Shown piece after piece: positions 42,163 to 52,963 of a stretch of DNA of 64,000 bases; position 1 is the stretch's first letter; the number at the start of each line of letters is the position of its first letter. This DNA comes from Pseudomonas sp. Tri1 (GTDB lineage: Bacteria; Pseudomonadota; Gammaproteobacteria; Pseudomonadales; Pseudomonadaceae): assembly GCF_017968885.1 (NCBI RefSeq), contig NZ_CP072913.1, positions 5,124,501-5,188,500 on the forward strand. The letters run 5' to 3'. Position numbers and translations under genes: made by a program. The notes beneath the pieces are model-generated. The model worked only from the letters and a program-made list of their open reading frames with translations. It ran no database searches and was not told the origin of the DNA.

Positions 42163-43605
42163 TCAGAGTAGGAAAATCGTCGCCAATCCCAGGAAAATAA
42201 AGAACCCGCCGCTGTCGGTCACGGCGGTAATCATTACGCTGGCGCCCATGGCCGGGTCACGTCCCATTCGGGCCAGGGTCATGGGAATCAATACCCCCAT
42301 CAAAGCCGCCAACAGCAAGTTGAGTGTCATCGCGGCAGTCATGACCACCCCCAACGACCAGCTGCCATAGAGCAGATAAGCGACCACACCGATCACGCCC
42401 CCCCAAATCACGCCGTTGATCAAGGACACGGCCAGCTCCTTGCGCATCAATCGCGAGGTGTTGCCGGTACTGACCTGGTCCAGCGCCATGGCACGGACGA
42501 TCATGGTGATGGTCTGGTTGCCGGAGTTGCCACCGATGCCGGCAACGATCGGCATCAGCGCAGCGAGCGCCACCAGCTTCTCGATGGAACCCTCGAACAA
42601 CCCGATCACCCGAGAGGCGACAAAAGCCGTAATCAGATTGATCGCCAGCCAGGCCCAACGGTTGCGCAGCGATTTCCAGACCGAAGCGAAGATGTCTTCT
42701 TCTTCGCGCAGACCGGCCATGTTAAGGACTTCGCTTTCGCTTTCCTCACGAATCAAGTCGACCATTTCATCGATGGTCAGACGGCCGATCAGCTTGCCGT
42801 TCTTGTCGACCACCGGTGCAGAAATCAAGTCATAACGCTCGAACGCCTGGGCCGCGTCATACGCGTCCTCGTCCGGGTGGAAACTCACCGGATCACTGGC
42901 CATGACCTCGGCCACTTGCTTTTCCGGGTCATTGACGAGCAATCGCTTGATTGGCAGCACGCCCTTGAGCACGCCGTCGTAATCGACCACAAACAGCTTG
43001 TCGGTATGCCCCGGCAGCTCCTTGAGGCGACGCAGGTAACGCAAGACCACTTCAAGGCTGACATCCTCACGGATCGTCACCATCTCGAAGTCCATCAGCG
43101 CACCGACCTGCTCCTCGTCATAAGACAGCGCCGAGCGCACACGCTCACGTTGCTGGCCGTCGAGGGTTTCCATCAGTTCGTGGACAACGTCCCGAGGCAG
43201 TTCGGGCGCAAGGTCGGCGAGCTCGTCGGCGTCCATTTCCTTGGCCGCCGCCAGCAACTCGTGGTCATCCATGTCGGCGATCAGGGTTTCACGAACCGAG
43301 TCGGACACTTCGAGCAGGATGTCACCGTCACGATCAGCCTTGACCAACTGCCAGACCGTCAGACGCTCTTCCAGGGGCAAGGCTTCAAGAATGTAGGCGA
43401 CGTCGGCGGAGTGCAGATCATCGAGCTTGCGTTGCAGCTCGACGAGATTCTGCCGGTGGACCAGGTTCTCGACCCGGTCGTGATGCGGGCCTTCCTGGCG
43501 ATGCGTCAGGTCTTCTACGACTCGCTGGCGCTGCAGCAGCTCAACGACTTGAGCGAGGCGGTCCTGAAGGCTTTCCTGCGTTTTTTTTACTTCTACTTGG
43601 GTCAT
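42163..43605 (-). CDS. mgtE: Magnesium transporter MgtE
   Basis: The 480-residue protein has the MgtE N-domain (about 35-140), two CBS domains (about 145-270; MDFEMVTIREDVSLE and MASDPVSFHPDEDAYDAAQAF) that sense cytosolic Mg2+, a plug helix and five membrane helices (about 315-480) with the pore motif PIVAGIGGNSGNQT. It is a gated Mg2+ channel. The ATG at 43605 gives family length. Its ribosome site lies in a hairpin. In Pseudomonas, MgtE also affects virulence gene expression. Confidence 0.96.
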   Translation of the reverse strand: MTQVEVKKTQESLQDRLAQVVELLQRQRVVEDLTHRQEGPHHDRVENLVHRQNLVELQRKLDDLHSADVAYILEALPLEERLTVWQLVKADRDGDILLEVSDSVRETLIADMDDHELLAAAKEMDADELADLAPELPRDVVHELMETLDGQQRERVRSALSYDEEQVGALMDFEMVTIREDVSLEVVLRYLRRLKELPGHTDKLFVVDYDGVLKGVLPIKRLLVNDPEKQVAEVMASDPVSFHPDEDAYDAAQAFERYDLISAPVVDKNGKLIGRLTIDEMVDLIREESESEVLNMAGLREEEDIFASVWKSLRNRWAWLAINLITAFVASRVIGLFEGSIEKLVALAALMPIVAGIGGNSGNQTITMIVRAMALDQVSTGNTSRLMRKELAVSLINGVIWGGVIGVVAYLLYGSWSLGVVMTAAMTLNLLLAALMGVLIPMTLARMGRDPAMGASVMITAVTDSGGFFIFLGLATIFLL

Positions 43606-43927
43606 AGGCGAACTCCACTCCCAGCAGTGGAGCACGCCGGAAGGATCAATCAGTTAATTCATGATTGGCAAAACTTGATATTGAGTAACTACTGGGTAAG
43701 TCCATGGAGATATTCCAAAGCCCCGGCGGGGCTGACGGGCGCAATCATACACCGCTTGACGCTTTAAAACGTTAAAAAATCATGGCAAGAACAAGCGCTT
43801 GCGAGACAAACCTGAACGCAGGCTGAACCTATGTTTTTACGACGACTTATCCTGAAAAGAAAACACACGCCCTGGTAAAAATGCAGCAGCTACCCTTCCC
43901 TGATTCATCGTCAAGGAGGACGCTCGG
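43606..43927. other. Intergenic region between mgtE and the DUF4124-like gene
   Basis: 322 bases between divergent genes. Besides the mgtE hairpin it has a small GCCCCGGCGGGGC hairpin (43721-43733) and AT-rich stretches likely to hold both promoters; no known operator motif was found. Confidence 0.5.
43613..43632 (-). promoter_or_regulatory. RBS-masking hairpin in front of mgtE
   Basis: On the minus strand CTCCACT-GCTGGG-AGTGGAG forms a 7-bp stem whose 3' arm contains the GGAG ribosome site 7 bases before the mgtE ATG. Folding would block ribosome access. No larger known Mg2+ riboswitch motif is seen. Confidence 0.55.
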
Positions 43928-44419
43928 ATGCCTGCCAGCCGCTATCTGTTGTTGCTCGCCACCCTGCCCTGCCTGCCTTTGTGGGCCGCTGGGCAAACCG
44001 TGCATCGCTGCGAAAGTCTCGCGGGGCACGTTACATTCACAACGTTGAGCTGTAGTCCGGGAGAAAGCCTGTCGCTGCAGCAGATCCATTCGTTTAGCCC
44101 TGGCATGACCGAGCCGATACTGCCCGAAGCAGAATCCCGACAAACATCCGGCAACAAAACCACACGCAAGGAACTGACAGTTGTCGGCCAGTTCGAAGAC
44201 CGCTGCGCCAATCTGATCGACGCCAGGCAACGCCGCGAAGCGATCATGAACCAGCGCATCATCGCCGGCATGAGCCAGCAGGATGTAGAGAGCGCCCTGG
44301 GCAAACCCGACTCAATCAAAATAAGGAATTCGAGCACACGGTATACCTACAAAGCGAAGAAAGGTCGCAGCGCAGAGATCGTGTTTGATGAAAGAGGATG
44401 CGTAAAAGGCAAATCGTAG
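43928..44419 (+). CDS. Exported protein with DUF4124-like N-terminal and BamE-like C-terminal part
   Basis: The 163-residue protein has a signal peptide (MPASRYLLLLATLPCLPLWA), then a Cys-containing VHRCESLAGHVTFTTLSCSPG segment typical of DUF4124, and from about 108 a NQRIIAGMSQQDVESALGKPDSI segment like the SmpA/BamE fold. Five cysteines in the mature part could form disulfides in the periplasm. An AAGGAGG site lies 8 bases before the ATG. Function unknown. Confidence 0.78.
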   Translation: MPASRYLLLLATLPCLPLWAAGQTVHRCESLAGHVTFTTLSCSPGESLSLQQIHSFSPGMTEPILPEAESRQTSGNKTTRKELTVVGQFEDRCANLIDARQRREAIMNQRIIAGMSQQDVESALGKPDSIKIRNSSTRYTYKAKKGRSAEIVFDERGCVKGKS

Positions 44420-44424
44420 ACAGC

Positions 44425-44453
44425 AAAAAGCCCGCGTTTAACGCGGGCTTTTT
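44425..44453 (+). terminator. Terminator of the DUF4124-like gene
   Basis: AGCCCGCGT, loop TTA, ACGCGGGCT, flanked by A5 and T5, seven bases before the tRNA-Arg gene end; it can act in both directions. Confidence 0.9.
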
Positions 44454-44459
44454 GGTGTT

Positions 44460-44536
44460 TGGTGCACTCGACAGGATTCGAACCTGTGACCGCTCGGTTC
44501 GTAGCCGAGTACTCTATCCAGCTGAGCTACGAGTGC
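44460..44536 (-). tRNA. tRNA-Arg (anticodon ACG), copy 1
   Basis: The minus strand gives a 77-base tRNA with anticodon stem-loop CTCGG-CTACGAA-CCGAG (anticodon ACG), T-loop GTTCGAA and encoded CCA. It is identical to the copy at 44609. Confidence 0.97.
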
Positions 44537-44608
44537 AAGTTGTGGTTTTATACCAGATCACAACTGGTTGAAGCCAAGTTATTTGCATTGCTGCAAACAA
44601 CTCTTAAA

Positions 44609-44685
44609 TGGTGCACTCGACAGGATTCGAACCTGTGACCGCTCGGTTCGTAGCCGAGTACTCTATCCAGCTGAGCTACGAGTGC
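44609..44685 (-). tRNA. tRNA-Arg (anticodon ACG), copy 2
   Basis: Identical in sequence to the copy at 44460, 72 bases away, on the same strand; presumably one transcript with the tRNA-Ser upstream. Confidence 0.97.
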
Positions 44686-44793
44686 ATTTGTTGCCGCGCA
44701 TTATAGGTCGTCGAATCTTTTTGTAAAGCGCTTTTTTCCAGTAATTTCAACAACTTACCGAAGAAGCCAGATTGCGTCGCACTAAATAAATAA

Positions 44794-44884
44794 TGGCGGA
44801 GAACGGGGGATTCGAACCCCCGACACCCTTTTGAGGTGTACTCCCTTAGCAGGGGAGCGCCTTCGGCCACTCGGCCAGCTCTCC
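44794..44884 (-). tRNA. tRNA-Ser (anticodon GCT)
   Basis: 91 bases on the minus strand with acceptor GGAGAGC..., anticodon loop CTGCTAA (anticodon GCT, codons AGC/AGU), the long variable arm of class II tRNAs (ACACCTCAAAAGGGTGT) and encoded CCA. Confidence 0.97.
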
Positions 44885-44946
44885 GCAACACGGGGCGTAT
44901 ATTAACCACCTTCATCCCCGTTTGCAAACATAAAAATCGATAAAAA

Positions 44947-45135
44947 TTAATGGCTTGGTTCGTCGTCCTTCTCTTTCTTGATACGCAGGTAAATTTCCTC
45001 CCGGTGCACAGCGACCTCTTTCGGGGCGTTGACGCCAATACGCACTTGGTTTCCTTTGACGCCGAGCACGGTCACGGTGATCTCGCCATCACCAATAATC
45101 AGGCTTTCCGCACACCGACGAGTCAGAATCAGCAT
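44947..45135 (-). CDS. rsmA: Carbon storage regulator RsmA/CsrA
   Basis: The 62-residue protein [23 protein letters not shown]... is the classic CsrA fold, with the RNA-binding [12 protein letters not shown] motif (about 42-53, Arg44-equivalent present). It binds GGA motifs in mRNA leaders and represses secondary metabolism and biofilm genes, being titrated by RsmX/Y/Z RNAs. The ATG at 45135 is preceded by GGAGAAAGG. The lysC-rsmA-tRNA order is the same as in other Pseudomonas. Confidence 0.97.
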   Translation of the reverse strand: MLILTRRCAESLIIGDGEITVTVLGVKGNQVRIGVNAPKEVAVHREEIYLRIKKEKDDEPSH

Positions 45136-45275
45136 ACCTTTCTCCTCACACAATTCAGTAAAGGGACAACAGTCTGCAAAAAAAAGGCATTGGACCGACA
45201 ACCGAAACGGTCGCAGCCTATAGGCCTAGTATTGACCAGCGCGCGCAAAAGAACAGTTTTGGAACGCGCCATTCA

Positions 45276-45306
45276 GAAAAACAAAGGGCGCGGTCAAGCC
45301 GCGCCC
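45276..45306 (-). terminator. Terminator of lysC
   Basis: On the minus strand GGGCGCGG-CTTGA-CCGCGCCC is followed by TTTGTTTTT, 15-45 bases after the lysC stop. Confidence 0.88.
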
Positions 45307-45319
45307 TCAAGGCAACGCC

Positions 45320-46561
45320 TTACTCGCCCTGTCGGGCGGCAGCGTCGAGTTCGAAAGCCGTGTGCAGGGCGCGCACGGCCAGTTCCAGGTACTTCTCTTC
45401 GATCACCACGGAAACCTTGATTTCCGAGGTAGAGATCATCTGGATGTTGATGCTTTCCTTGGCCAGGGATTCGAACATGCGGCTGGCCACGCCTGCGTGG
45501 GAGCGCATGCCGACACCGACGATCGAAACCTTGGCGATCTTGGTGTCCCCGACCACTTCCCGGGCACCGATCTCGCTGGCGGTCTTCTTCAATACGGCTT
45601 CAGCAGCCTGGTAGTCGTTGCGGTGCACGGTGAAGGTGAAGTCGGTGGTGTTATCGTGCGCGACGTTCTGCACGATCATGTCGACTTCGATGTTCGCGGC
45701 ACTGATCGGGCCGAGAATCTTGAACGCCACGCCGGGGGTGTCTGGCACGCCACGGATGGTCAGCTTGGCTTCATCGCGGTTGAAAGCGATGCCGGAAATG
45801 ATCGGCTGTTCCATGGATTCCTCTTCATCAATAGTAATGAGGGTGCCCGGACCCTCTTTGAAGCTGTGCAGAACGCGCAGCGGAACGTTGTACTTGCCGG
45901 CGAATTCGACCGCCCGGATCTGCAACACCTTGGAACCGAGACTGGCCATTTCCAGCATTTCTTCAAAGGTGATCTTGTCCAGGCGCTGAGCCACAGGCAC
46001 TACCCGTGGGTCAGTGGTGTAGACACCATCCACATCGGTGTAGATCTGGCACTCGTCAGCCTTGAGGGCCGCCGCCAGTGCCACGCCGGTAGTGTCGGAA
46101 CCGCCACGGCCGAGGGTGGTAATGTTGCCGTGCTCGTCCACGCCCTGGAAACCGGCGACAACCACAACGCGGCCAGCCTTCAGGTCGCCGCGAATTTTCT
46201 GATCGTCGATTTGCAGAATACGCGCTTTGTTGTGCGCGCTGTCTGTCAGGATACGAACCTGATTGCCGGTATAGGACACTGCCGGCACGCCACGCTTGAT
46301 CAGCGCCATGGCCAGCAAGGCGATGGTCACCTGCTCGCCAGTGGAAACGATCACGTCCAGTTCGCGGGGAACCGGTTGCTGATCGCCGCTGATTTGCTTG
46401 GCCAGATCGATCAGACGGTTGGTCTCGCCGCTCATTGCCGACAGCACAACCACCAGGTCATCGCCCGCATCACGGAATTTCTTAACCTTGTCGGCGACCT
46501 GTTCGATTCTCTCGACAGTGCCGACCGAGGTGCCTCCAAATTTCTGTACGATCAAAGCCAT
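45320..46561 (-). CDS. lysC: Aspartate kinase LysC
   Basis: The 413-residue protein starts MALIVQKFGGTSVG (kinase motif KFGGTSVG at 7-14) with a kinase domain (to about 245) and two ACT domains (about 265-410) for feedback by lysine and threonine. It phosphorylates aspartate, the first step to lysine, threonine and methionine. An internal Met at EESMEQPIISGIAFN could start the separate regulatory beta chain, as known for related enzymes. It lies 89 bases after alaS and is probably cotranscribed. Confidence 0.96.
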   Translation of the reverse strand: MALIVQKFGGTSVGTVERIEQVADKVKKFRDAGDDLVVVLSAMSGETNRLIDLAKQISGDQQPVPRELDVIVSTGEQVTIALLAMALIKRGVPAVSYTGNQVRILTDSAHNKARILQIDDQKIRGDLKAGRVVVVAGFQGVDEHGNITTLGRGGSDTTGVALAAALKADECQIYTDVDGVYTTDPRVVPVAQRLDKITFEEMLEMASLGSKVLQIRAVEFAGKYNVPLRVLHSFKEGPGTLITIDEEESMEQPIISGIAFNRDEAKLTIRGVPDTPGVAFKILGPISAANIEVDMIVQNVAHDNTTDFTFTVHRNDYQAAEAVLKKTASEIGAREVVGDTKIAKVSIVGVGMRSHAGVASRMFESLAKESINIQMISTSEIKVSVVIEEKYLELAVRALHTAFELDAAARQGE

Positions 46562-46650
46562 TTCAAAGCCGCCTCTGCCCGTGAAGGGCGCCCAATAATC
46601 ACTCAACAACGGCCGGGCACGCTACTAGACCGCGAGCCCGGAGCGCTGCC

Positions 46651-49272
<2,622 letters not shown>

Positions 49273-49418
49273 TAGGTTCTTCCACGGAGGCTGCGGCCAA
49301 AGGCCTGTGCAAAACGTCAACAGACGAAGCAACGGCAAAGGGCCGCATTATATCGGCCCTTCGCGCGGGGTACAGCGTGTTTATGCGATAGAAACGCTCA
49401 ATTGGCGCGCTTGACGGG

Positions 49419-50423
49419 TCAGTGGCGGGAAAAATCGACGAAAGTGGCGATCACTTGGTCGATTTGCGCCCTGTCCACGTCCATGTGCGTCACCATGCGC
49501 AGGCGTGGTGCAGCACTGAGCTTGACGTCACGCTCAGCGGCAAAGGTCTTGATCGCCTCGGCCCGCTCGCCCATTTGCACGTAGACCATGTTGGTCTGCA
49601 CCGGCTCGACCTCGTAACCCGCTGCCCGCAAGCCCTCGGCCAGGCGCTGGGCATTGGCGTGGTCCTCGGCCAAGCGCTGGACCTGGTGCTCCAGGGCATA
49701 CAGCCCCGCCGCCGCGAGGATCCCAGCCTGGCGCATACCGCCGCCGACCATCTTGCGCAGCCGACGCGCCTTGCCGATCAACTCGACGCTACCGCACAGG
49801 ACCGAGCCAATGGGCGCGCCAAGGCCTTTGGACAGGCACACCGATACTGAATCGAAATATTGCGTGATCTCCCGAGCATCGACATTCAACTTGACCGCAG
49901 CGTTGTACAGCCGCGCGCCGTCCAGGTGCAGGGCCAGGCCATGCTCCCGGGTGAACTGCCGGGCCCGAGCCAGGTAATCCAGCGGCAGGACCTTGCCCTG
50001 CATAGTGTTTTCCAGGGCCAGCAAGCGGGTGCGGGCAAAATGGAAATCATCGGGTTTGATCGCCGCGGCGACTTGCGCCAGGTCCAGGGAGCCGTCCGCT
50101 TGCACCTCAAGAGGCTGAGGCTGGATCGAACCAAGCACAGCCGCACCGCCGCCTTCGTACTTATAGGTGTGGGCCTGCTGGCCGACGATGTATTCATCGC
50201 CGCGCTCGCAATGGGCCATCAACCCCAGCAGGTTGCTCATGGTGCCCGTCGGCACGAACAGCGCCGCCGCGAACCCCAGGCGCTCGGCCAGTTCGGCTTC
50301 GAGTCGATTGACGGTAGGGTCTTCGCCATACACATCGTCGCCGGTCGGCGCACTGGCCATGGCATCGAGCATGCCGGCGGAGGGCTGGGTGACCGTGTCG
50401 CTGCGAAGATCGATAACACTCAT
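49419..50423 (-). CDS. ltaE: Low-specificity L-threonine aldolase
   Basis: The 334-residue PLP enzyme starts MSVIDLRSDTVTQPSAGM and has the family motifs DDVYGEDPTVNRLE (29-42), HLDGARLYNA (166-175) and the Schiff-base Lys199 in VSVCLSKGLGAPIGS. It cleaves threonine or allo-threonine to glycine and acetaldehyde in the cytosol. The ATG at 50423 is the family start. It lies downstream of no other gene on its strand and is 146 bases from alaS. Confidence 0.93.
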   Translation of the reverse strand: MSVIDLRSDTVTQPSAGMLDAMASAPTGDDVYGEDPTVNRLEAELAERLGFAAALFVPTGTMSNLLGLMAHCERGDEYIVGQQAHTYKYEGGGAAVLGSIQPQPLEVQADGSLDLAQVAAAIKPDDFHFARTRLLALENTMQGKVLPLDYLARARQFTREHGLALHLDGARLYNAAVKLNVDAREITQYFDSVSVCLSKGLGAPIGSVLCGSVELIGKARRLRKMVGGGMRQAGILAAAGLYALEHQVQRLAEDHANAQRLAEGLRAAGYEVEPVQTNMVYVQMGERAEAIKTFAAERDVKLSAAPRLRMVTHMDVDRAQIDQVIATFVDFSRH

Positions 50424-50549
50424 GATTCTGGCCTCGGGTTCAGGTGGCGGGAAATCCCTTTCGAAGGGCAATTACTGCGGGCATGGCGTGAAATAATCAA
50501 GACCGGTGGAGGGAAAAGACACACGAGCCAACAGATTATTCGAAACACC

Positions 50550-50639
50550 TGTGGGAGCGAGCCTGCTCGCGATAGCGGAACTCCAGGCAGCATCGACGGC
50601 GACTGACACTCCGCTCTCGCGAGCAGGCTCGCTCCCACA
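50550..50639. repeat. REPIN
   Basis: Inverted REP palindromes at 50550-50572 and 50616-50639 with GAGCAGGCTCGC instead of GAGCAAGCTCGC in both arms, showing coupled change. It lies between divergent ltaE and the riboswitch. Confidence 0.9.
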
Positions 50640-50694
50640 AGGGGTTATGTGTTAAAAATCCTCCGCCGCCACAAACCATGGCGGCAAAAACGTT

Positions 50695-50851
50695 CTCAGG
50701 GCGGGGTGTAATTCCCCACCGGCGGTAATTGCACGCAACGTGCATAGCCCGCGAGCGCTTGGCGATACATGGTTTTCACGGTGTAGCGGCAAGGTCAGCA
50801 GACCCGGTGTGATTCCGGGGCCGACGGTCATAGTCCGGATGAAGAGAGAAC
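50695..50851 (+). ncRNA. FMN riboswitch (RFN element)
   Basis: The conserved blocks appear in order: TCAGGGCGGGGTG, CCCCACCGGCGGTAAT, AGCCCGCGAGCGC, GGTCAGCAGACCCGGTG, CCGGGGCCGACGGTCATAGT, CCGGATGAAGAGAGAA. This is the standard RFN aptamer and sits 104 bases before a lumazine synthase gene, so FMN should shut the gene off. Confidence 0.97.
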
Positions 50852-50924
50852 GGGATTGGCACCCAAGGGCCGTCTGCGGCTGTCTGCGCGCACGTACCCT
50901 CGAATCCCCTTCGATTCATGACGC

Positions 50925-50946
50925 CCTGTTTTTCACACAAACAGGA
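50925..50946 (+). promoter_or_regulatory. RBS-masking hairpin (riboswitch expression platform)
   Basis: CCTGTTT (50925-50931) pairs with AAACAGG (50939-50945), hiding the AGGA ribosome site that lies 8 bases before the ribH ATG. No T-run follows, so control is probably at translation. Confidence 0.65.
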
Positions 50947-50954
50947 ACCAGAAC

Positions 50955-51464
50955 ATGCAACCCACTGCAATCGACAGCAAAAGCAAAAGTCATCCGGGCG
51001 AGCGCGTCGCGTTCATCCAGGCCTGCTGGCACAAGGAAATCGTCGACCAGAGCCGTAAGGGCTTCGTCGCCGAAATGATCGTCCAGGGTTATCAGGAAAG
51101 CGACATCGACTTCTTCGAAGTCGGCGGCGCCTTCGAGATCCCGCTGCACGCCAAGCTGCTGGCCAAGTCAGGCCGTTACGCTGGCATCGTCGCCGCCGGC
51201 CTGGTGGTGGATGGCGGCATCTACCGTCACGAGTTCGTCGCCCAATCGGTGATCAGCGGCCTGATGCAGGTTCAACTGGAAACCGAAGTGCCGGTATTCT
51301 CGGTCGTGCTTACGCCGCATCACTTCCATGCCGGGGAAGAGCATCAGAAGTTCTTCTTCGAGCATTTCGTGCACAAGGGCCAGGAAGCAGCGAAGACCTG
51401 TGCCGATACGTTGCACAAGACCCGGGCGTTGCGGCGTAGTGAGCAGCGGGCGGTAGCAGTCTAA
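50955..51464 (+). CDS. ribH: Type II 6,7-dimethyl-8-ribityllumazine synthase (RibH2-like)
   Basis: The 169-residue protein has the lumazine synthase fold with ACWHKEIVDQSRKGF (about 24-38), IDFFEVGGAFEIPLHAKLL (about 51-69) and VFSVVLTPHHFHAGEEHQKFF (about 114-134), the pattern of Brucella-type RibH2 rather than the housekeeping RibH. It condenses the ribityl-pyrimidinedione with dihydroxybutanone phosphate, the last but one step to riboflavin. It is a single gene under its own FMN riboswitch, flanked by REPINs and not next to other rib genes. Confidence 0.9.
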   Translation: MQPTAIDSKSKSHPGERVAFIQACWHKEIVDQSRKGFVAEMIVQGYQESDIDFFEVGGAFEIPLHAKLLAKSGRYAGIVAAGLVVDGGIYRHEFVAQSVISGLMQVQLETEVPVFSVVLTPHHFHAGEEHQKFFFEHFVHKGQEAAKTCADTLHKTRALRRSEQRAVAV

Positions 51465-51479
51465 AAGTTGCAAAAAACC

Positions 51480-51569
51480 TGTGGGAGCGAGCTTGCTCGC
51501 GATAGTGGAGTGTCAGTCACTTTAAGGATTGACTGATACACCGCTATCGCGAGCAAGCTCGCTCCCACA
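51480..51569. repeat. REPIN
   Basis: Inverted REP palindromes at 51480-51503 and 51545-51569, between convergent ribH and astE. Confidence 0.92.
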
Positions 51570-51586
51570 TTGGTTTTGTAGGGACT

Positions 51587-52594
51587 TCAGATCAGATTTT
51601 CGTCTGTCGCCGGCACGATCAGGATGCCGGCCCGCAAGCCATTCTTGACCTTGGGGTTGGGAAAGATGATCCGAGCCCCCTCCTCTTCGATCACCCAACG
51701 CGTCTGGGCGATGTCTTCGGCCAGCACATAGCCTTTGCCCAGTTCCGAGAAATTCTCGACGTCCGCCGGCAGGTTCAAGCGGAAGCTGTCGCTGTGCTTG
51801 ATGATTTCCCGCGCCACGCTGAATAGCTGCAAGCCATCGAGCCCTTCATCCAGCTCAGGCTCGTTGCCTTCGATGATCCGTTGCAGGCGGGTTTCCAGCA
51901 GGCTGACGTTGACGCCGTCGTTCTGCCCGAACGGCCGGGCCTTGCCCAGTTCCAGGGTGAAGGATTCGGCACCGAGCTGATCGTAGGTGTAGGCGCTGAA
52001 CACAATGGACGGCTTGTTCTGCAGCAACACCGCTTCCATGCCCGCAGCACGCAGGCGCGCCAGCTCACGGCGTGAGTGCTGGCGACCTTCCTTCCACGGG
52101 TACAAGGCGAACTGCTCGATCTTCGAACCGCGAATAGCGGTGTGCAGGTCGTAATGCAAACGGCTGCGTTCTGGCCGACTGAAGAAACTCGCGGCCAGTC
52201 GCTCCAGTTCGCAAGCCCGCAACGCCTCGGCGCCGCCGCTCAGTTCATGGCGGCCGTTGAACAGCCGATTGACGTCCTGTTCGACAAAACGCTCACCGCG
52301 TCGGATGGCCTCGGGGTTGCCGAACAAAAACAGAATGCGTGCCCGCGGTTTCAAATGGCCTCGGGCAATGTCATGCAGTAGACGGTCGAGCAATTCGATG
52401 GGCGCGGTTTCGTTGCCGTGGATACCGGCCGACAGCAGCAGGTCCAAGCCGTTATCCCGGGCTTCGGGCGGCTTGACCTCCAGCGCGCCCTCGCTCAACC
52501 AGCGCATCCGTACGCCTTCGACAGTCAGTTGAGTCTTCTCCGCCGGTTCACGGCCGGCGAGGGTCAGTTCAAGCAGTTTGCCGAGGGCGAGCAT
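51587..52594 (-). CDS. astE: Succinylglutamate desuccinylase AstE/AruE
   Basis: The 335-residue zinc hydrolase has the ligand motif GIHGNETAP (His59, Glu62) and third ligand His151 in [11 protein letters not shown], with the [10 protein letters not shown] segment (105-114). It splits N-succinylglutamate to glutamate and succinate, the last step of the arginine succinyltransferase pathway. The start at 52594 begins [20 protein letters not shown]. It is the last gene of the ast/aru operon, 12 bases after the small acidic protein gene. Confidence 0.95.
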   Translation of the reverse strand: MLALGKLLELTLAGREPAEKTQLTVEGVRMRWLSEGALEVKPPEARDNGLDLLLSAGIHGNETAPIELLDRLLHDIARGHLKPRARILFLFGNPEAIRRGERFVEQDVNRLFNGRHELSGGAEALRACELERLAASFFSRPERSRLHYDLHTAIRGSKIEQFALYPWKEGRQHSRRELARLRAAGMEAVLLQNKPSIVFSAYTYDQLGAESFTLELGKARPFGQNDGVNVSLLETRLQRIIEGNEPELDEGLDGLQLFSVAREIIKHSDSFRLNLPADVENFSELGKGYVLAEDIAQTRWVIEEEGARIIFPNPKVKNGLRAGILIVPATDENLI

Positions 52595-52606
52595 AGCGCG
52601 GTTTCC

Positions 52607-52894
52607 TTAATGGTCGTGGCCGCAATCCGGGCCATGGACATGGTCATCGTCGCCGACGTCCGCCGGTTCCATTTCCAGTTGCAGGCTGACCAGGTTGGTC
52701 GCCAATGGACGCAACAACAGGTTGGCGTATTCCTCATCCCCTTCCTCGACATCGACGCCGATCAGCAACTGGCCGCGGCCGTCCTGCTGGATCCACAATT
52801 CCTTGCCTTGCCACATCACCGCAACGCGAGTGCAGGAGGTTTCCAGTTGGGTGCCGTCGGTGTCTTCAAGGATCAGCTGCAGAGTATCGCTCAT
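52607..52894 (-). CDS. Small acidic protein of the aru operon with a His/Asp/Cys-rich tail
   Basis: The 95-residue protein is not in a family I can name. It begins MSDTLQLILEDTDGTQLETS, is strongly acidic, and ends DDDHVHGPDCGHDH, a cluster of His, Asp and Cys that could bind a metal. A small unassigned gene sits at the same place between aruB and aruE in P. aeruginosa, so the linkage is conserved. Since AstE is a zinc enzyme, a metal-delivery role is possible but untested. Confidence 0.75.
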   Translation of the reverse strand: MSDTLQLILEDTDGTQLETSCTRVAVMWQGKELWIQQDGRGQLLIGVDVEEGDEEYANLLLRPLATNLVSLQLEMEPADVGDDDHVHGPDCGHDH

Positions 52895-52963
52895 GTTTTA
52901 ACGTTCTCGTCTGGGGATAAGGCAACGCGCCCTGCTTTGACTGTAGTCAGGTCGCGCGCGCTT

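Noticed and set aside
43560..43600. An eight-base homopolymer near the mgtE start as a frameshift or phase-variable site
   Set aside because: The reading frame is intact to full family length, and the tract is ordinary Lys-Lys coding; there is no second frame that would give a product.
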